Under the pieces are notes generated by a model that was not told where the DNA came from, searched no databases, and saw nothing but the letters and a program-made list of their open reading frames with translations. The position numbers and the translations under genes were made by a program. From contig OX030955.1 in the NCBI GenBank assembly GCA_943735955.1, positions 4,863,093 through 4,927,092 on the forward strand: a stretch of 64,000 nucleotides of DNA. Reading direction: 5' to 3'. Below are positions 35,201 through 47,800 of this stretch, piece by piece. This stretch comes from Piscicola geometra (Eukaryota; Annelida; Clitellata; Hirudinida; Piscicolidae). The stretch's first letter is position 1, and each line of letters opens with the position of its first letter.

Positions 35201-37404
35201 AACGTGATTTTCGATATTCTCCCATATAGAACTCTTTTGGAAAAATCCCCAGTTTAGTGTCTCAGTAGATGTCGATTCTAAAGAGTCTACCATGATAATT
35301 TCGTTGATGCAAGAGTCTCTAACGCAAGATCAGAATGCTCAAATCAACTTCAAAGTCTATAAGGTTGTCTATTGATCGTTTTGTTGTGAGAATTGCTTTT
35401 TTGTCTGTTATTTAAAAACTTATGCACAATTTCGAGAATCGTTTGCTTATTTTATTTCTATTGTGAAACATCGTAGAGATTGTTTTGATTTTTGAATCAG
35501 TATTTTTTTTCTCTCTACAGTTGAAAAACCCAAATAGCACAGTTCTATTAAACGCTGATAACGCGAATAGAGAAGCAGAAAGAGTTCCGCACGAAAACGC
35601 AACTTTTATGAATATGAGAGAGGTTGACATTAATACAAGATTTTTTGGGGATTTTTTGAGCTAATATATTATTAAATGTAAAAAAATTAAAGATCTCTTA
35701 ACTAATCTTGTTTTTATACTTTCAGGTAGCTGACCACATCGTAGTTACTCCAGGAAAGTACGTCATAATCCCTTGCACCTACCAGATGAATATCAACAAA
35801 AACTTTCTGCTCAGAGTCTACACTGAATCAGACATTAAGAGCAAGTCAGTAGTTTCTTCGTTTTTATCACATTCTACTTCTTGTAAACTGAGTTTTTAAT
35901 AACAATTATTAATAACTATTTTAAACTTTTTTTTATATAGAACAGTTGATGTTCCAACGAGTTTGTATAAGGTTAGAAAAAAACCTCTATTTTGAAGCTT
36001 CAAACACATTTAACTCATTTTTTTAAACTTGTCTTTTCCTTCTTTATTATTTGTATTCATTTTTCTACTTTTCAATCAAACTATAGGTTTTTGATTCTGA
36101 AGAAAAAGAGATCGAAAACGCTTTCAGCACGGCTTCGAAGGGAACTGATACTCTGGATTCCAGGGAGATGATGGGCGCATGCAATCTCATTCTCACTAAA
36201 GGTGGGTGCGGAAAAAGTGGAGATTTTGTCTTAGTTGAAGAAATTTATTTATGGATGAGTAAACGCAAAGTTGATGCGGTTAACGAAAGTAAAATTTATT
36301 TCGCGTAGATGGCTTGTTTTGGACAATCGGATTAGAAACGGCCAGAAATCTAATAGCTTTACTAGATGTTAGTCTTATACTCTATTACCCATAAATGTAC
36401 TAATTATATTTTTGAAAATATTAAATTTATTTAATTCGTTTTATTTTATTTGTTAAGATTTAAAAATCTTCTATCGTTTTGAATATATAAATTAATTCAA
36501 ATCAAAGCACGACAAGACGGGAGTTATTTCACTGACTCAATTCATGAAGGTTGTTAAAGAGTTATTGAAATGGAAAGTGAGTACATAATGTTTTATCTTT
36601 CAACTTAAACTTTTTTATAATTTTCTCCTCATCTTCTCTTTATTAAATTTTTTGAATGTTGGTTTATGAAAACTTACAGGAGAAATTTAAGTTGTTTGAC
36701 CGAGATCTGTCAGGAGACATTGACACTTTTGAAATGAGCCAAATTTTTAAGTCTATTGGTGAAAAATACATTCTAAGTTGTAAATATATTTTTATATAAC
36801 ATTTTTAATGTGATTAAAATAATAGAATTTTCATGCCTAATTTCACAAAACTTTTAAAGGTTTCGATATAAGCAGACAGGTCCTTGGAACGATCTTCAGG
36901 AGGTATGGAGGTAAGACTTGCAGGTGAATAACAGATTTTATTGTTCTATACTAAAACATCGGATAAAATTCGAACTGCTTATTTAACTTTTCGATAAAAA
37001 AAATTTATAAAATTGTCTTCCATCAAATAGACTGTCGTTTGAAGACTTTGTCCATGCTTGTAGCAAGCTGATCAGCCTTTACAGTAAAGCCAAAAATATT
37101 TTAAAGAAATTGAAGTGTATTTATAAATAATTAATAAAACAGTTTTAAATATTTTTTAAAACACGTTTTTCAAAATTTTTAACAATTTGAAGATGTCTTT
37201 TTGAGCAAGAAAGACAACTCCGATACGCCTAAACTTACCTTGCCACTGGAAGAGGTTCAAATTTAATTTTGAAAATTAAAAGTTTTGATTAATAAATAAA
37301 TAGTCAATTATTGTTCTATTAATAAATAAATAGTCAATTATTGTTCTATTAACAAATAAATATTATTTTTATTTCAGTGGCTTTCAACAACTATCTACTT
37401 ATGA
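32216..37404 (+). CDS. Classical calpain (Ca2+-dependent cysteine protease), copy B, complete
   Basis: Twenty-three exons in unbroken phase, 661 residues: 32216-32380, 32490-32559, 32771-32875, 32961-33021, 33146-33238, 33498-33675, 34142-34219, 34347-34432, 34654-34731, 34823-34910, 35002-35071, 35230-35363, 35521-35622, 35726-35844, 35941-35971, 36087-36201, 36309-36367, 36508-36576, 36680-36758, 36860-36923, 37031-37083, 37193-37254, 37378-37404. Triad: Cys in ALKNCWVIAG, His in [10 protein letters not shown], Asn in [12 protein letters not shown]. Domain III includes [13 protein letters not shown] and [11 protein letters not shown]. The penta-EF-hand region has [12 protein letters not shown], a canonical loop [25 protein letters not shown] and [13 protein letters not shown], and the end WLSTTIYL corresponds to the family's WLQLTMY tail. 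The residues around Cys depart from the usual GDCWLLAA. Confidence 0.95.
37287..37352. repeat. About 30-bp direct duplication in the last calpain intron
   Basis: AATAAATAGTCAATTATTGT, followed by TCTATT, is repeated twice in tandem with a third, degraded start. It is a local duplication within the final intron of calpain B. Confidence 0.85.
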
Positions 37405-38117
37405 GAACCCAGCCATGATTTTATTCATTTAACATTAACTTTTATGTTACCGTTTTTAAATAATTCATTTCTTTTTATTTCGTTATGAAATTTTTTAAAT
37501 TAATTTCTTTTAATAGATTCCGACCAAATTTAAGCTATTACGTATTTTAAAACCTTCTCAAAGTTCTTACAATTTTATTTTATTTAACAAAAGTTTTACA
37601 CCTCAAAAACTTTTGGAATGTTTTTTATCAATTGCAATACTTTAACCTATAATTTTTGCTATTAAATTAATTTGATAGTTTTTTCTTGCCATTATACATT
37701 TATCATACTATATTACATGTATGTCGCTGGTTGCTATTTCTGTAAAACAAGTTCTATTTTTTATTTGGATTGTAACTACAATTTGTTTTGATAAAACGAA
37801 TCGCTACTGATGATATTTTAAAATCTTATACGCCTTATTTTAATAATTTTTCTTGATGTTTCAAAAATGTTATGAAAATTATTCAATAAAAAACTTAAAT
37901 TATTTTTCCATATATCTTTGTCATCATGTACGTCAGATGCTTATAAAAGCTAGACACAGGAAGTCAATCTGGAAAAACCATCTATAATATTAATTTAAAC
38001 TTATCTTTTTCATTAGAAAAACTTACTCAATTTTCAGTATAATTATATTTATATTTTAAGTGTAGACTAGTTTATAGGGAATATCGTTAGATTTTATAAT
38101 TTAAAAAGAGCTAAAAT
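37405..38117. other. Intergenic region, calpain B to alpha-tubulin
   Basis: About 710 bp, AT-rich. An AATAAA at 37885-37890 is a plausible calpain poly(A) signal. No other feature stands out. Confidence 0.5.
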
Positions 38118-40242
38118 ATGAACTCGGATAGTTTCAGAAGTACAAGTGCTGTGAGTAATTAACTAATACATTGCACCATTTTTTTCGTTTTCAAACATTC
38201 AATTTTGAAAAATAAAAGTTGAGTTTGAATCATTTTTAATATAAAAGATTAACTTTTCAAAACCCTAAGAATTCAAAACTAATAAAAATATATGAAATAA
38301 AACTCAAATATAAAATTTTGAAATAACTTTTAATAGCAAATATAAAAAAAAACCTTTTATATTAAATAGTAAAAAAGAAAAGCTTATAAAAACATATTTT
38401 TGAGAGCAGTGATGCCAAATGGAATAAGCCTTATTGATTTTTTACAAAACAGCATACGGCTAACCATTGCTAGGTCCAGCGTTATTCGCCATATTAAATT
38501 AACATTTTTTATCATAATATATTTTTATATTGCTATTTATTTTAACATAATTTTTTATCTTTATTCAAGGGTTTAGAGTTATTTCGAAAGCATGAACAAA
38601 AATATATTCACCAAAATATTTAATTTACATCATTAAATAGTTTTTTTTATTTTTTCAATTCTTTAACAATTTTATATCATTTAAACCTTAAATAAGATAA
38701 ACCGTATTAGAATAAACCTTAAAACCATCTTTCTCATTTTATTACATTCTAGAGAGAATGCATAAGCATCCACTTGGGTCAAGCAGGAGTGCAGATTGGA
38801 AACTCTTGCTGGGAGTTGTACTGTCTCGAGCATGGCATTTCTCCCGATGGCCAAATATGCATGGAGCAACGCAACAACCAGTCTTGCGGAACGTTTTTCA
38901 ACGAGACAGGAGGGGGTAAACGAGTTCCGAGAGCTGTGTTTGTCGACCTAGAGCCCACTGTCATCGGTTAGCTTCATATAATGAAAAAATGCAACTTTCA
39001 AAACGATTTTATTTTTTTAATTTAAAATTTATTAATATTTATTTCAAATCAATTCAGTCTATTTTTATTAAATTTAAAAACTCATTAAACTCACTTACAG
39101 ACGAAATAAAGACTGGCCCATACAGACAGTTGTTCCACCCAGAGCAGATGATCTGCGGCAAAGAAGACGCAGCCAACAACTACGCCAGGGGTCACTACAG
39201 CGTGGGCAAGGAACTGATAGACCTTGTGCTGGAACGCATAAGAAAACTATCCGATATGTGCTCAGGGCTCCAGGGTTTCTTGGTCTTTCACAGTTTCGGA
39301 GGAGGCACTGGATCGGGTTTTACTTCCTTGCTGATGGAAAGATTGAGTATGGAGTACGCTAAAAAGTCCAAACTTGAGTTTTCAGTTTATCCGTCTCCGA
39401 GAGTTTCTACTGCGGTTGTCGAGCCTTACAACTCCATCCTGACGACCCACACGACACTGGAGCACTCTGACTGTTCATTCATGGTTGACAACGAGGCTAT
39501 TTTCGAAATCTGCTGTCGAAACCTCAACATTGAACGACCTTCTTACAGCAACCTCAACCGTTTGATTGCTCAGGTGGTTAGTTCCATTACTGCTTCTTTG
39601 CGTTTTGACGGAGCCTTGAATGTTGATCTGACGGAATTTCAAACCAATCTTGTTCCCTACCCACGCATTCACTTTCCTCTCACCACTTACTCTCCTGTCA
39701 TCTCGGCTGACAGAGCCTTCCACGAAAACAACTCGGTACAAGAAATAACAGCAGCCTGCTTCGAACCTCAGAACCAAATGGTTAAATGCGATCCGAGACA
39801 AGGCAAATACATGGCTTGCTGTCTTTTATACCGCGGTGACGTGGTTCCGAAAGACGTCAACAACGCCATTGCAAGTATCAAGACGAAAAAGCAAATTCAG
39901 TTCGTCGACTGGTGTCCCACTGGTTTCAAGGTTGGCATCAATTACCAAGCCCCCACTGTCATTCCCGGAGGAGACCTAGCAAAAACACCACGAGCTGTCT
40001 GCATGCTAAGCAACACGACAGCCGTGGCAGAAGCATGGGCTAGACTAGACCACAAGTTCGATCTTCTTTTTTCAAAAAGAGCTTTCGTTCATTGGTACGT
40101 GGGAGAAGGAATGGAGGAAGGAGAGTTTGCAGAGGCGAGAGAAGACTTGGCTGCTCTGGAAAAAGATTATGAAGAGGTTGGAATCAATTCCATCGGGGCT
40201 GAAGCTGATTCTGCTGGAAATGCATCAGAAGAGGAGCATTAA
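38118..40242 (+). CDS. Divergent alpha-tubulin
   Basis: Microtubule subunit. Exons 38118-38150, 38753-38966, 39101-40242 give 462 residues. Core alpha-tubulin motifs are intact: [51 protein letters not shown], the GTP-binding [37 protein letters not shown] (with the catalytic Glu), [47 protein letters not shown]. Three departures: the K40 loop is rewritten ([18 protein letters not shown]) and 3 residues shorter, with no lysine; the tail ends EEEH instead of a tyrosine; and the likely start exon adds [11 protein letters not shown] before RECIS, whereas most alpha-tubulins start MREC. Exon 1 rests on its donor (GCT|GTGAGTAAT) and phase only, so the N terminus is less certain than the rest. Confidence 0.93.
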
Positions 40243-43200
40243 AGAGCTGAATCTATTTTTTTCACCAATGGGTTGATGGGTTCGGAAAAGTATTATGTTA
40301 TATTATTGTATTAAACATGTCTGCTAAGTATTCAAAGCTTATCAAAGCTGGATGATAATCGTGGCCATAACCAATTCGTGTGTTTAATTCGCTTTGGTGT
40401 CTTTCTTTTGCGATTGAGAAACTTTATCGCTATATAATTTGCTCTGTGTAATCATATCTATGTCGAGCTTTCATCCACTGTTTTAAATGTTTTCGAAAAA
40501 CGAAGAAAAAATGACATTTATTTAATTGTTATTAATTGTGAGTTTAAATGGTTTAAAGTGTAAAAAATTGATGAGTGGTGATTAAATAGAACAAAGAAGA
40601 AGGCATGAATACTACTAATTGGTAACGGAGTGAACCTATTGCTTCTTGTCACGCCAACCAGTCATTTGTTTTGCTTGCATTTTCTGAAACCCGTTTGGTA
40701 GCAATTTATTTGAAGCCTCTCATATTTAAGAAAGTTATATTTATGTAATTATAATGATTCAAAACGAAACTTACTTTAAAACTATTAGATTATTTCATCA
40801 ATTAATATAATAATATTAATAATCTATATTTATTTTATTTTAATTTTAAAGCTGGTTTTGCCTTTCAATCCGGATTTTCAACCGTTCATTTAGAAGTGTC
40901 TTTATGCCTTTGATGAAGGATTTTTATTATTTATCTCAAAGTTATATTTTTTAATGTGAAATAAAGTGGTAAGAATTTAACATTTTTGATTTAAAACAAA
41001 ATATCATTGATAAGAACGAAGGTTTTATTATTATTGAAAAGGGCAGTTAACGTCAGATTTAGTTTAGTGAGATCCTTATGAGACTACCGAATAGAAAAAT
41101 AATTCAAACAGTAAAAGCCGAGACCAAGTCAAGAAATAGGACATTTATAATGTATTTATGAAGTGAGCAACATAAGATTTGAATAAACAGGAATTTCAAA
41201 TATATTTTAAATCAAAAGAATTTCTTATCTGATCACTATCACATATAAACTTTCTTAAGTAAGGCCTGGATTTCTAAGATAAATTATGCTTTCTAAAAAA
41301 ATATTACTGATTGAATAAAAAAATAATTTTAATTTACGTAAATTAACTGTTATATAAAAACAAAAGATTATTAATCAATAAATAATTACATCAAAAAAAA
41401 TAGTTCAAAAGTTAAAAAAGTATTCAAATGAACAATTATGTAAAAATTTTGAAATTCAAACTACTAAAAATGATAATAAAACAAACACACATAAGCAACC
41501 AAAATGGTTGATGTAATGTGCAAGAGATAGCTTGAGGGCACGATACAAAGCATTAAACACATATGTTTTAGGAGCAAACACCTCACATAATATCGTTTTA
41601 CGAGCGAATTAGCTGACAAAAACAACGGGAAAAGTTTTAACTCTTGGATTTTTTCGTTATTTAAATATTTTGATTAAAGTTTGTTCTTCAAATTTTTTTA
41701 TCAACCATTTAATGTAACTTTTATTCATATTAAAATAGCTTTTTTTATACATTTCATGAATATTTCAATTTAATTTTTCTCATGATTTTAATTTTGTTTT
41801 TTCATGTCCAATTATTATTTTGTGTATTCAATGGAGGCATGAAACTTAGGCATTCCTTCTCGTGATGTTCCTAACGCGGTAATTTGAAATACGTGTTTGT
41901 CTTTGTCCTTAGTTCTTCATCAAATCAAATTTAAAATTTCAATAGAATTAAATTAACTTAATTTACAAGTTTTTATAAATACTTTTTCCCTTAAACTTTA
42001 AAAAAAATCTTTTAAAATATTTCAAACCTATATACTACAAACATATTCTGGTCTAAAAACATACATAATTTCTATTTAGCAATACTTTTTTTACTTAAGA
42101 AACCAGTTACATCAGGTGTGACAATGTCACAATGTGGCATGTGTCTTGAAGTTAAAGCAGCAGCACTTATTGAGGATAACACAAGGCAGATCCTGATTAT
42201 TGAGAAGCCTGGCTGAGCAGCAAGGCATTAATTTTTTAGAGAAAATTTGTATTTCAACAATTGTAATAATAGTATTCTTGAAAGTTTAATGAATTTAAAG
42301 AAATATTTTTATGCGTTTATGACACCAAAAGTGTTAAAAATCAAATTATTAAAAATATTTTGTGCAACTTTTATTGATTTATTAAATAAAGACAATTATT
42401 TATTAAAGGGAAAATCGATAACATATTTTTTTTAGTTTAAAAAAAAGAATTGGAGCAACGAAATGTTCCCAACATCGTAGTTTGAAGTATTGACTAAATG
42501 TTAGATTATAAATTATTGTAGACTCTTAAAGTTCATCTTTTTTGTTTTCTTACATTCCAATGAAGTTTCAAATATTAATTTCTTGTTTAGGTTTTTATTA
42601 TCGTGAAGATACAGATATGAGGTATAGAATCTAAAAAACTTCTCTCCTCTGTCAATTTTTCTTTGACTATGAGTTAATAAGTATTTTATGTATACTAATC
42701 CTCCTCTAATGGCTAGTACTTTGGATTTCTTCAACTCTTAATGGTCTAAAAACTCAAATTAATCTTTGCGATAAAAAAATTGTTAGAACTGTTCATGAAG
42801 CTTTTTAACTTATAATTTCACGGTTAATAATAATAATAATTACTAATCTTAACAATAATTATTATTAAAATAATAATTCTTGTCATTAGCTTGAAAATTG
42901 TCAACTGTTTCAACATTTCATCAATTTCAGAAGATTTAAGCTAATAAAATAAAATAAACATACATCATTTTCATCAGACTTTATACATACAATCCTCGTC
43001 AGTAACTAATGCATTGTCTTCGATTGAAAGTCAGTGAGATCATGTTTCCTACGTTGGAGGCATTCTGCTCTTTGATGCTAAGACGTTATTCAGACATGTA
43101 GACCCCTTCATCAATTAAAGAAATTTAATCGTTCAGAAATGGCGAGTATCGAATTCCTATTGTAAAATGATGCTAATGGAATTTAAAAGAAATTCATTAC

Positions 43201-44471
43201 AAAATTATATATAGCATTTTTGTTCATAAACAATAAGGATTTTGGATATTGAAAGTTTGGTATATCTATTCTATATATAATGAATAGCTTTTATAGAATG
43301 AAGCATAGAAGGTCATGAAACTTCAACTGATAATATTGTCTTCTGTAACCTTCAAGATGCTGCTTTTTTAGATAGACTCCCAAACACAAAAGGCCGTTCA
43401 GTGAAAACCACTAAAATAAACTCACACATACACATACACATACACATACACAAACACACACAGAAATAGCTAGAAAAAAATCAAGACACAGACCCAAGGA
43501 CACACGCATACTAACCGATACTAACACACAGACAGACACCCATACACAAGGGCCCACAAAGGGTCATTAATGCAAACTGACACTCCAAATGGCCTTTAGA
43601 TCGACTCAATCAGGCCGGGCCTCTACGGTGCATGTGTTCACACTTGAAAGCCAACTTCATCAAAACCGAAGCTAATGAGGCGTGCTTTGGATTTATATAA
43701 TGTACATTTAACTTTTACTAATTCACATGTTTCAAAGAAATTGAAGTATGACTAAGTAACGTTTGAAAAATTCCTTGGATTTAGATTATGAGTGTATTTG
43801 TTTGTTCATTCATGGAATTAAAATAAACTGTATTTTTGTGTTTTTATCAACAGCTTCTAGTTGGCCTTTTCGAATATCTGTCAAATAATTTTGGTCATTG
43901 AAGATTTATGTAGCGAACAATGAAGCAACGCCGCGTAAAATCGATGAGTAATATGCATGAATATCTAATATATTTGTAAACTGTATAAATTTTTATTTGT
44001 TTATTTATAAAAAATATTTATAGTATTTTGTCGGGTTATGGTAATAGTCGAAAGTATATTGTCAATGAATTGACATTGCAGACAGTTTTATTTAACCTTC
44101 GACCTAAGAGCTCTGAAAGACAAACTACACAACTGCCTACGAGCCACATTCGTTTCTGTTTTCTTCAGCTATTAACAATAGTTCCTCATACTTTTATTTA
44201 AAAAAATTGTATAGTAGAGATAAGAGTAGACTGATAAAAAGTTTCGAAAAAGTATTTTTGAATATAAATTTAAAAGGCGGAAAAAACTATCGCTAATTTA
44301 AACATAAATATCAATTGTACAAAAAATAAAATTTTCGCGAGAAAACACAGCAATGAGAATTATCATAAAGACCCAAAATCATTCCACCCCCAAACACCCA
44401 TTCCACACAAGCACCCTTTCTCCACAACATCAAGCAGAGCCCCATGCTGCGTCACATGACACCACATTGAT
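40243..44471. other. Intergenic region, alpha-tubulin to MEIS promoter
   Basis: About 4.2 kb of AT-rich DNA. A possible tubulin poly(A) signal (AATAAA at 40960-40965) is far from the stop. A (CATACA)n-like microsatellite lies at 43424-43461. Short open frames here look random. I see no exon. Confidence 0.5.
43424..43461. repeat. (ACATAC)n / CA microsatellite
   Basis: CACATACACATACACATACA-type hexanucleotide repeats pass into CACACA. Confidence 0.85.
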
Positions 44472-44579
44472 TGACGTCACAACATCCTCACTGCTGTAGC
44501 ATGATTGATTGCCTTCGGATCAGAAGGTTTCGAAGCGACAGCTGGGGGAGGAGCCAACGATACGAGGAGTATATAAAGA
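44472..44579 (+). promoter_or_regulatory. Candidate TATA/CRE core promoter for the MEIS-like gene
   Basis: A perfect palindromic CRE (TGACGTCA, 44472-44479) is followed by a G-rich GCTGGGGGAGGAGCC (about 44541-44555) and a strong TATA box (TATATAAA, 44570-44577). Base composition rises in GC compared with both flanks. Transcription would start near 44600, about 285 bp before the proposed first MEIS ATG at 44885. This is motif reading only. Confidence 0.55.
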
Positions 44580-44884
44580 ACCTGAAATTACCATTCGCTC
44601 ATGTTCGCTCCTTTCTGCGCTGTTCTTTTGCATTTGGGAAGTTTAAAAGTGTTGAATTTCGTTTGTTAATAAGAAGATTGATAAAAACTTACGATTTACA
44701 TTCTTTGACCGTTCATTTGAGTGCTAATTGAAGTATTAGATTAGAATAATAAAACTTATATGGTTCAAAAATATTTGCGTGAAACTTTTAATTCTTGAAG
44801 TATAGACATAAAAAGCTGTTGGAGTGCATTAGCGAATAAAAATTTAAATATTTTCTTACTGTCTATCCGAAGTGAGCGAGCAAA

Positions 44885-47800
44885 ATGAGCTCTTTAGATC
44901 TAAGTTCTGAAGTGAGATTTCTATCTTCAAAATTTAAAATTATATTATCATTTTTATATTAAGAATCTTTTATCTATCTTATAGAATATCTATACGTTTT
45001 AATGATTTGAAATGTTTTTAAAAAGATCTATTTATATATTTATTTAACCATTAAAGTAAATATAGAAAAAAACCTTTTAATCTTAATAATTTCTTCTTAT
45101 ATAATCGTGAAAGCTTCTTCAAGTCATAACGTTGTACAGAGAAGCTTGATAATGAACAAAAATTTCAATTATATAAAGCTTTTCAAAAACCATTAGAGCG
45201 AAAAACATCGTTTTTAATTTAAGCGAAAAGTTAATATGGCTAACGTATCAGAAGTTGTATCTGAAGAAAACCCGTCACGATAGGCTTGAAAGTTTAACTT
45301 CTTTCTATGAAATTCAAAAAAAATTATGTTGCCTTTTTTATTTAGCGTAATTGATACGTTTTTAGGGTGAATAAATAAAAAATTAAAAAAACTTGTAACA
45401 AATATTTTAGCTTCATAAAAACTCAAATGTTGTAATTTTTATGACAATTTTTTTAAAATACTTTTTAGTTTGACATTTGAACAAGTTCACCACAGTGCAT
45501 ATTGATCGACTCTTGAAACTTTTGAAGACCACAGTTTAACTTGAGTCATATCGCCTTTTTAACAAATTCACGTGCAGAAGAGTTTTTTAAAGGCTTCTAT
45601 AGATATTATTGCTAAAATAGAACTAAGTTTTCTTGTAGACATTTTTTAAATGTTTAAATTATTTAAAAAGTGTGTTTATTGAGCGATTAATCCCAAGAAT
45701 TGATATTAACTAGTATCTTTTTTAACCAATTTTTTCCTAATTTTGTAACTTTATAAAAAAACATCAAGTTATCTCACGTCGATTATTATAAATTTTGTTA
45801 ATTATAGTTTTTTTTCCCAAAATATGAGTCATTGGTAAATATGCTATCAGAAATTGGGAGTTCAATTCAGCCTAATTCATTCTTTCACATTAATTTCTTT
45901 TTATTAATTTTTCTATACGAACAAATATAATTGAAAATTATAAAGATTATGTTATAATGTTTGTCTATAAGGCATGAGTTAGTTGTGTGATAGTTTTCAT
46001 GAGATAAAATGAACAGAAAAGAGATCAAAAGATGAATTGAGCCACTTGTTAAAAACTTTAATTGCTGCTTGCAAGTTCGTATCAATTAATTCACTAAGTA
46101 AAGAACACTATTACTCAGTATTTTTTTCAAATTGATGCCGCCACCTGTATTTCATCATTCGCATCTGACACTTGAACATTTCCGAAACGATCTATCTTCC
46201 TCTTCCTTCTTTATCATCTTCGGTATCACCCACATCTTCAACATGCCTCTATCTATCTCTCAGTCATTACTCGTTCAAAATTACTGTCGTCCGCTCATCA
46301 CCCTAATCATCATTTCACCAGCATTCCTACGGCACTTTTAATTAAGCATTTGTTTCTGAATGCAGTCAGCCAAGTTTTTCTATTGTTCTTGCATAATCAA
46401 GCCTTGTCACCTTAATTAATCCAGCGTACTGGCTACGGAAAAGTAACACTCATCGACGGGGTACGCACGCAAACTTCAGAGAATATAGGAGCATACCCAC
46501 ACATACAAAACGCTTTCTTATAAACATACAATTGTATAGAGACATGAAATTATTCATTTACATGACATTTAATCGACTGACATTTTTCAGTTTGTGAGCG
46601 GCGATAACAAAGCTGGTGAAAATTGCAGCAAAGTAAGCACTGATGACAACCATACAAACAGCAACCCAACCAACAACATCAACAACGATATAAACAACAC
46701 TACTAATATATCTCAACCTCTTGCTGAGACAATCTCAACCAAAGACTCATCATCCATCCACAGCAACATAAATACTAGCAATAATGACAACTCAAACCTC
46801 AACAACAAGCACCATCTCAACAGTAGCAACAACAAAAATTCAATGTCGTCATCACTGACAACGTCTTCTAATACGCAAGGAGGCACTGTACCCTATCACC
46901 CTTTAGACGCCAACCCTTACCACTTTGAGGCGCCACATAACAACAGCAACAACAACCTCCTACAACATCAACAAAATAATAACAGCCTAATGCACCAACA
47001 CCCTTACAACAACAACAACAGCAGCAACAGCAACATGCACTACCAGCAACAAGCTCAACAACACAGGCCTAGCTACAACAGCATGCCTCACAACATGGAC
47101 AACGAAATGATGAGTCTGCCGCCTGAACTGCAAATGAAGCAGGACAAAGACTCTATCTATGGGTGTGTAAGGAAAGGTTGAGGGGGAGTGGAGTGGAATA
47201 TATTGAGTGTTGGGTGGAGTTTGATTTTAGGGTCAAGATTAAAATAGAAGAAAATGAGTTTTTTATTTTAAATATAAGTTTTTTATTCATTAATTTACAA
47301 CAAATAATAACAATTTAAACCTAAAGTTTAAAATGATTAAAATATGAACCATTGAAAACGATTAACCAAAATCTAAATACTTATTTACAAAAATGAAATG
47401 GTTTTGGAGTTAACGACTTTATAACTAAAATTATTATTTATGATTACTGTTATTTTTATTTCTGCTTAATTACTTTAAAAATTTAAATTCGAAGAAATGC
47501 GATTCAAAAACCTTTTTAACGAGTAGGCATTGAAGCTAAAAAAAGCGATTTATTTGATTGAAAGAATACAAATCCACGTAAAAAAGAATTCCGAAAAAGA
47601 ATTCTGAAGCTTACATAAGCATCTGAGTTTAAAGTTACAAGTTCAAGCCATCTGTAAGTGTTCAACAGACAAGGCTTTGGCGCCTGAGGCTGCTGCTTGA
47701 AGACTTGAAAGTCTGCATTGTGATTTTTATATCCTTTCTAGCACCCTGAGTTTTTAATGAAAATTTGATACTAATGTCGACTTTTTCATCAACTGTTTGA

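Noticed and set aside
42247..42734. Short frames in the tubulin-MEIS intergenic region
   Set aside because: No family match and no splice context; treated as random.
44471..44731. 86-residue open frame over the promoter-like region
   Set aside because: It spans the CRE and TATA box, has no recognisable domain and looks like a chance frame.
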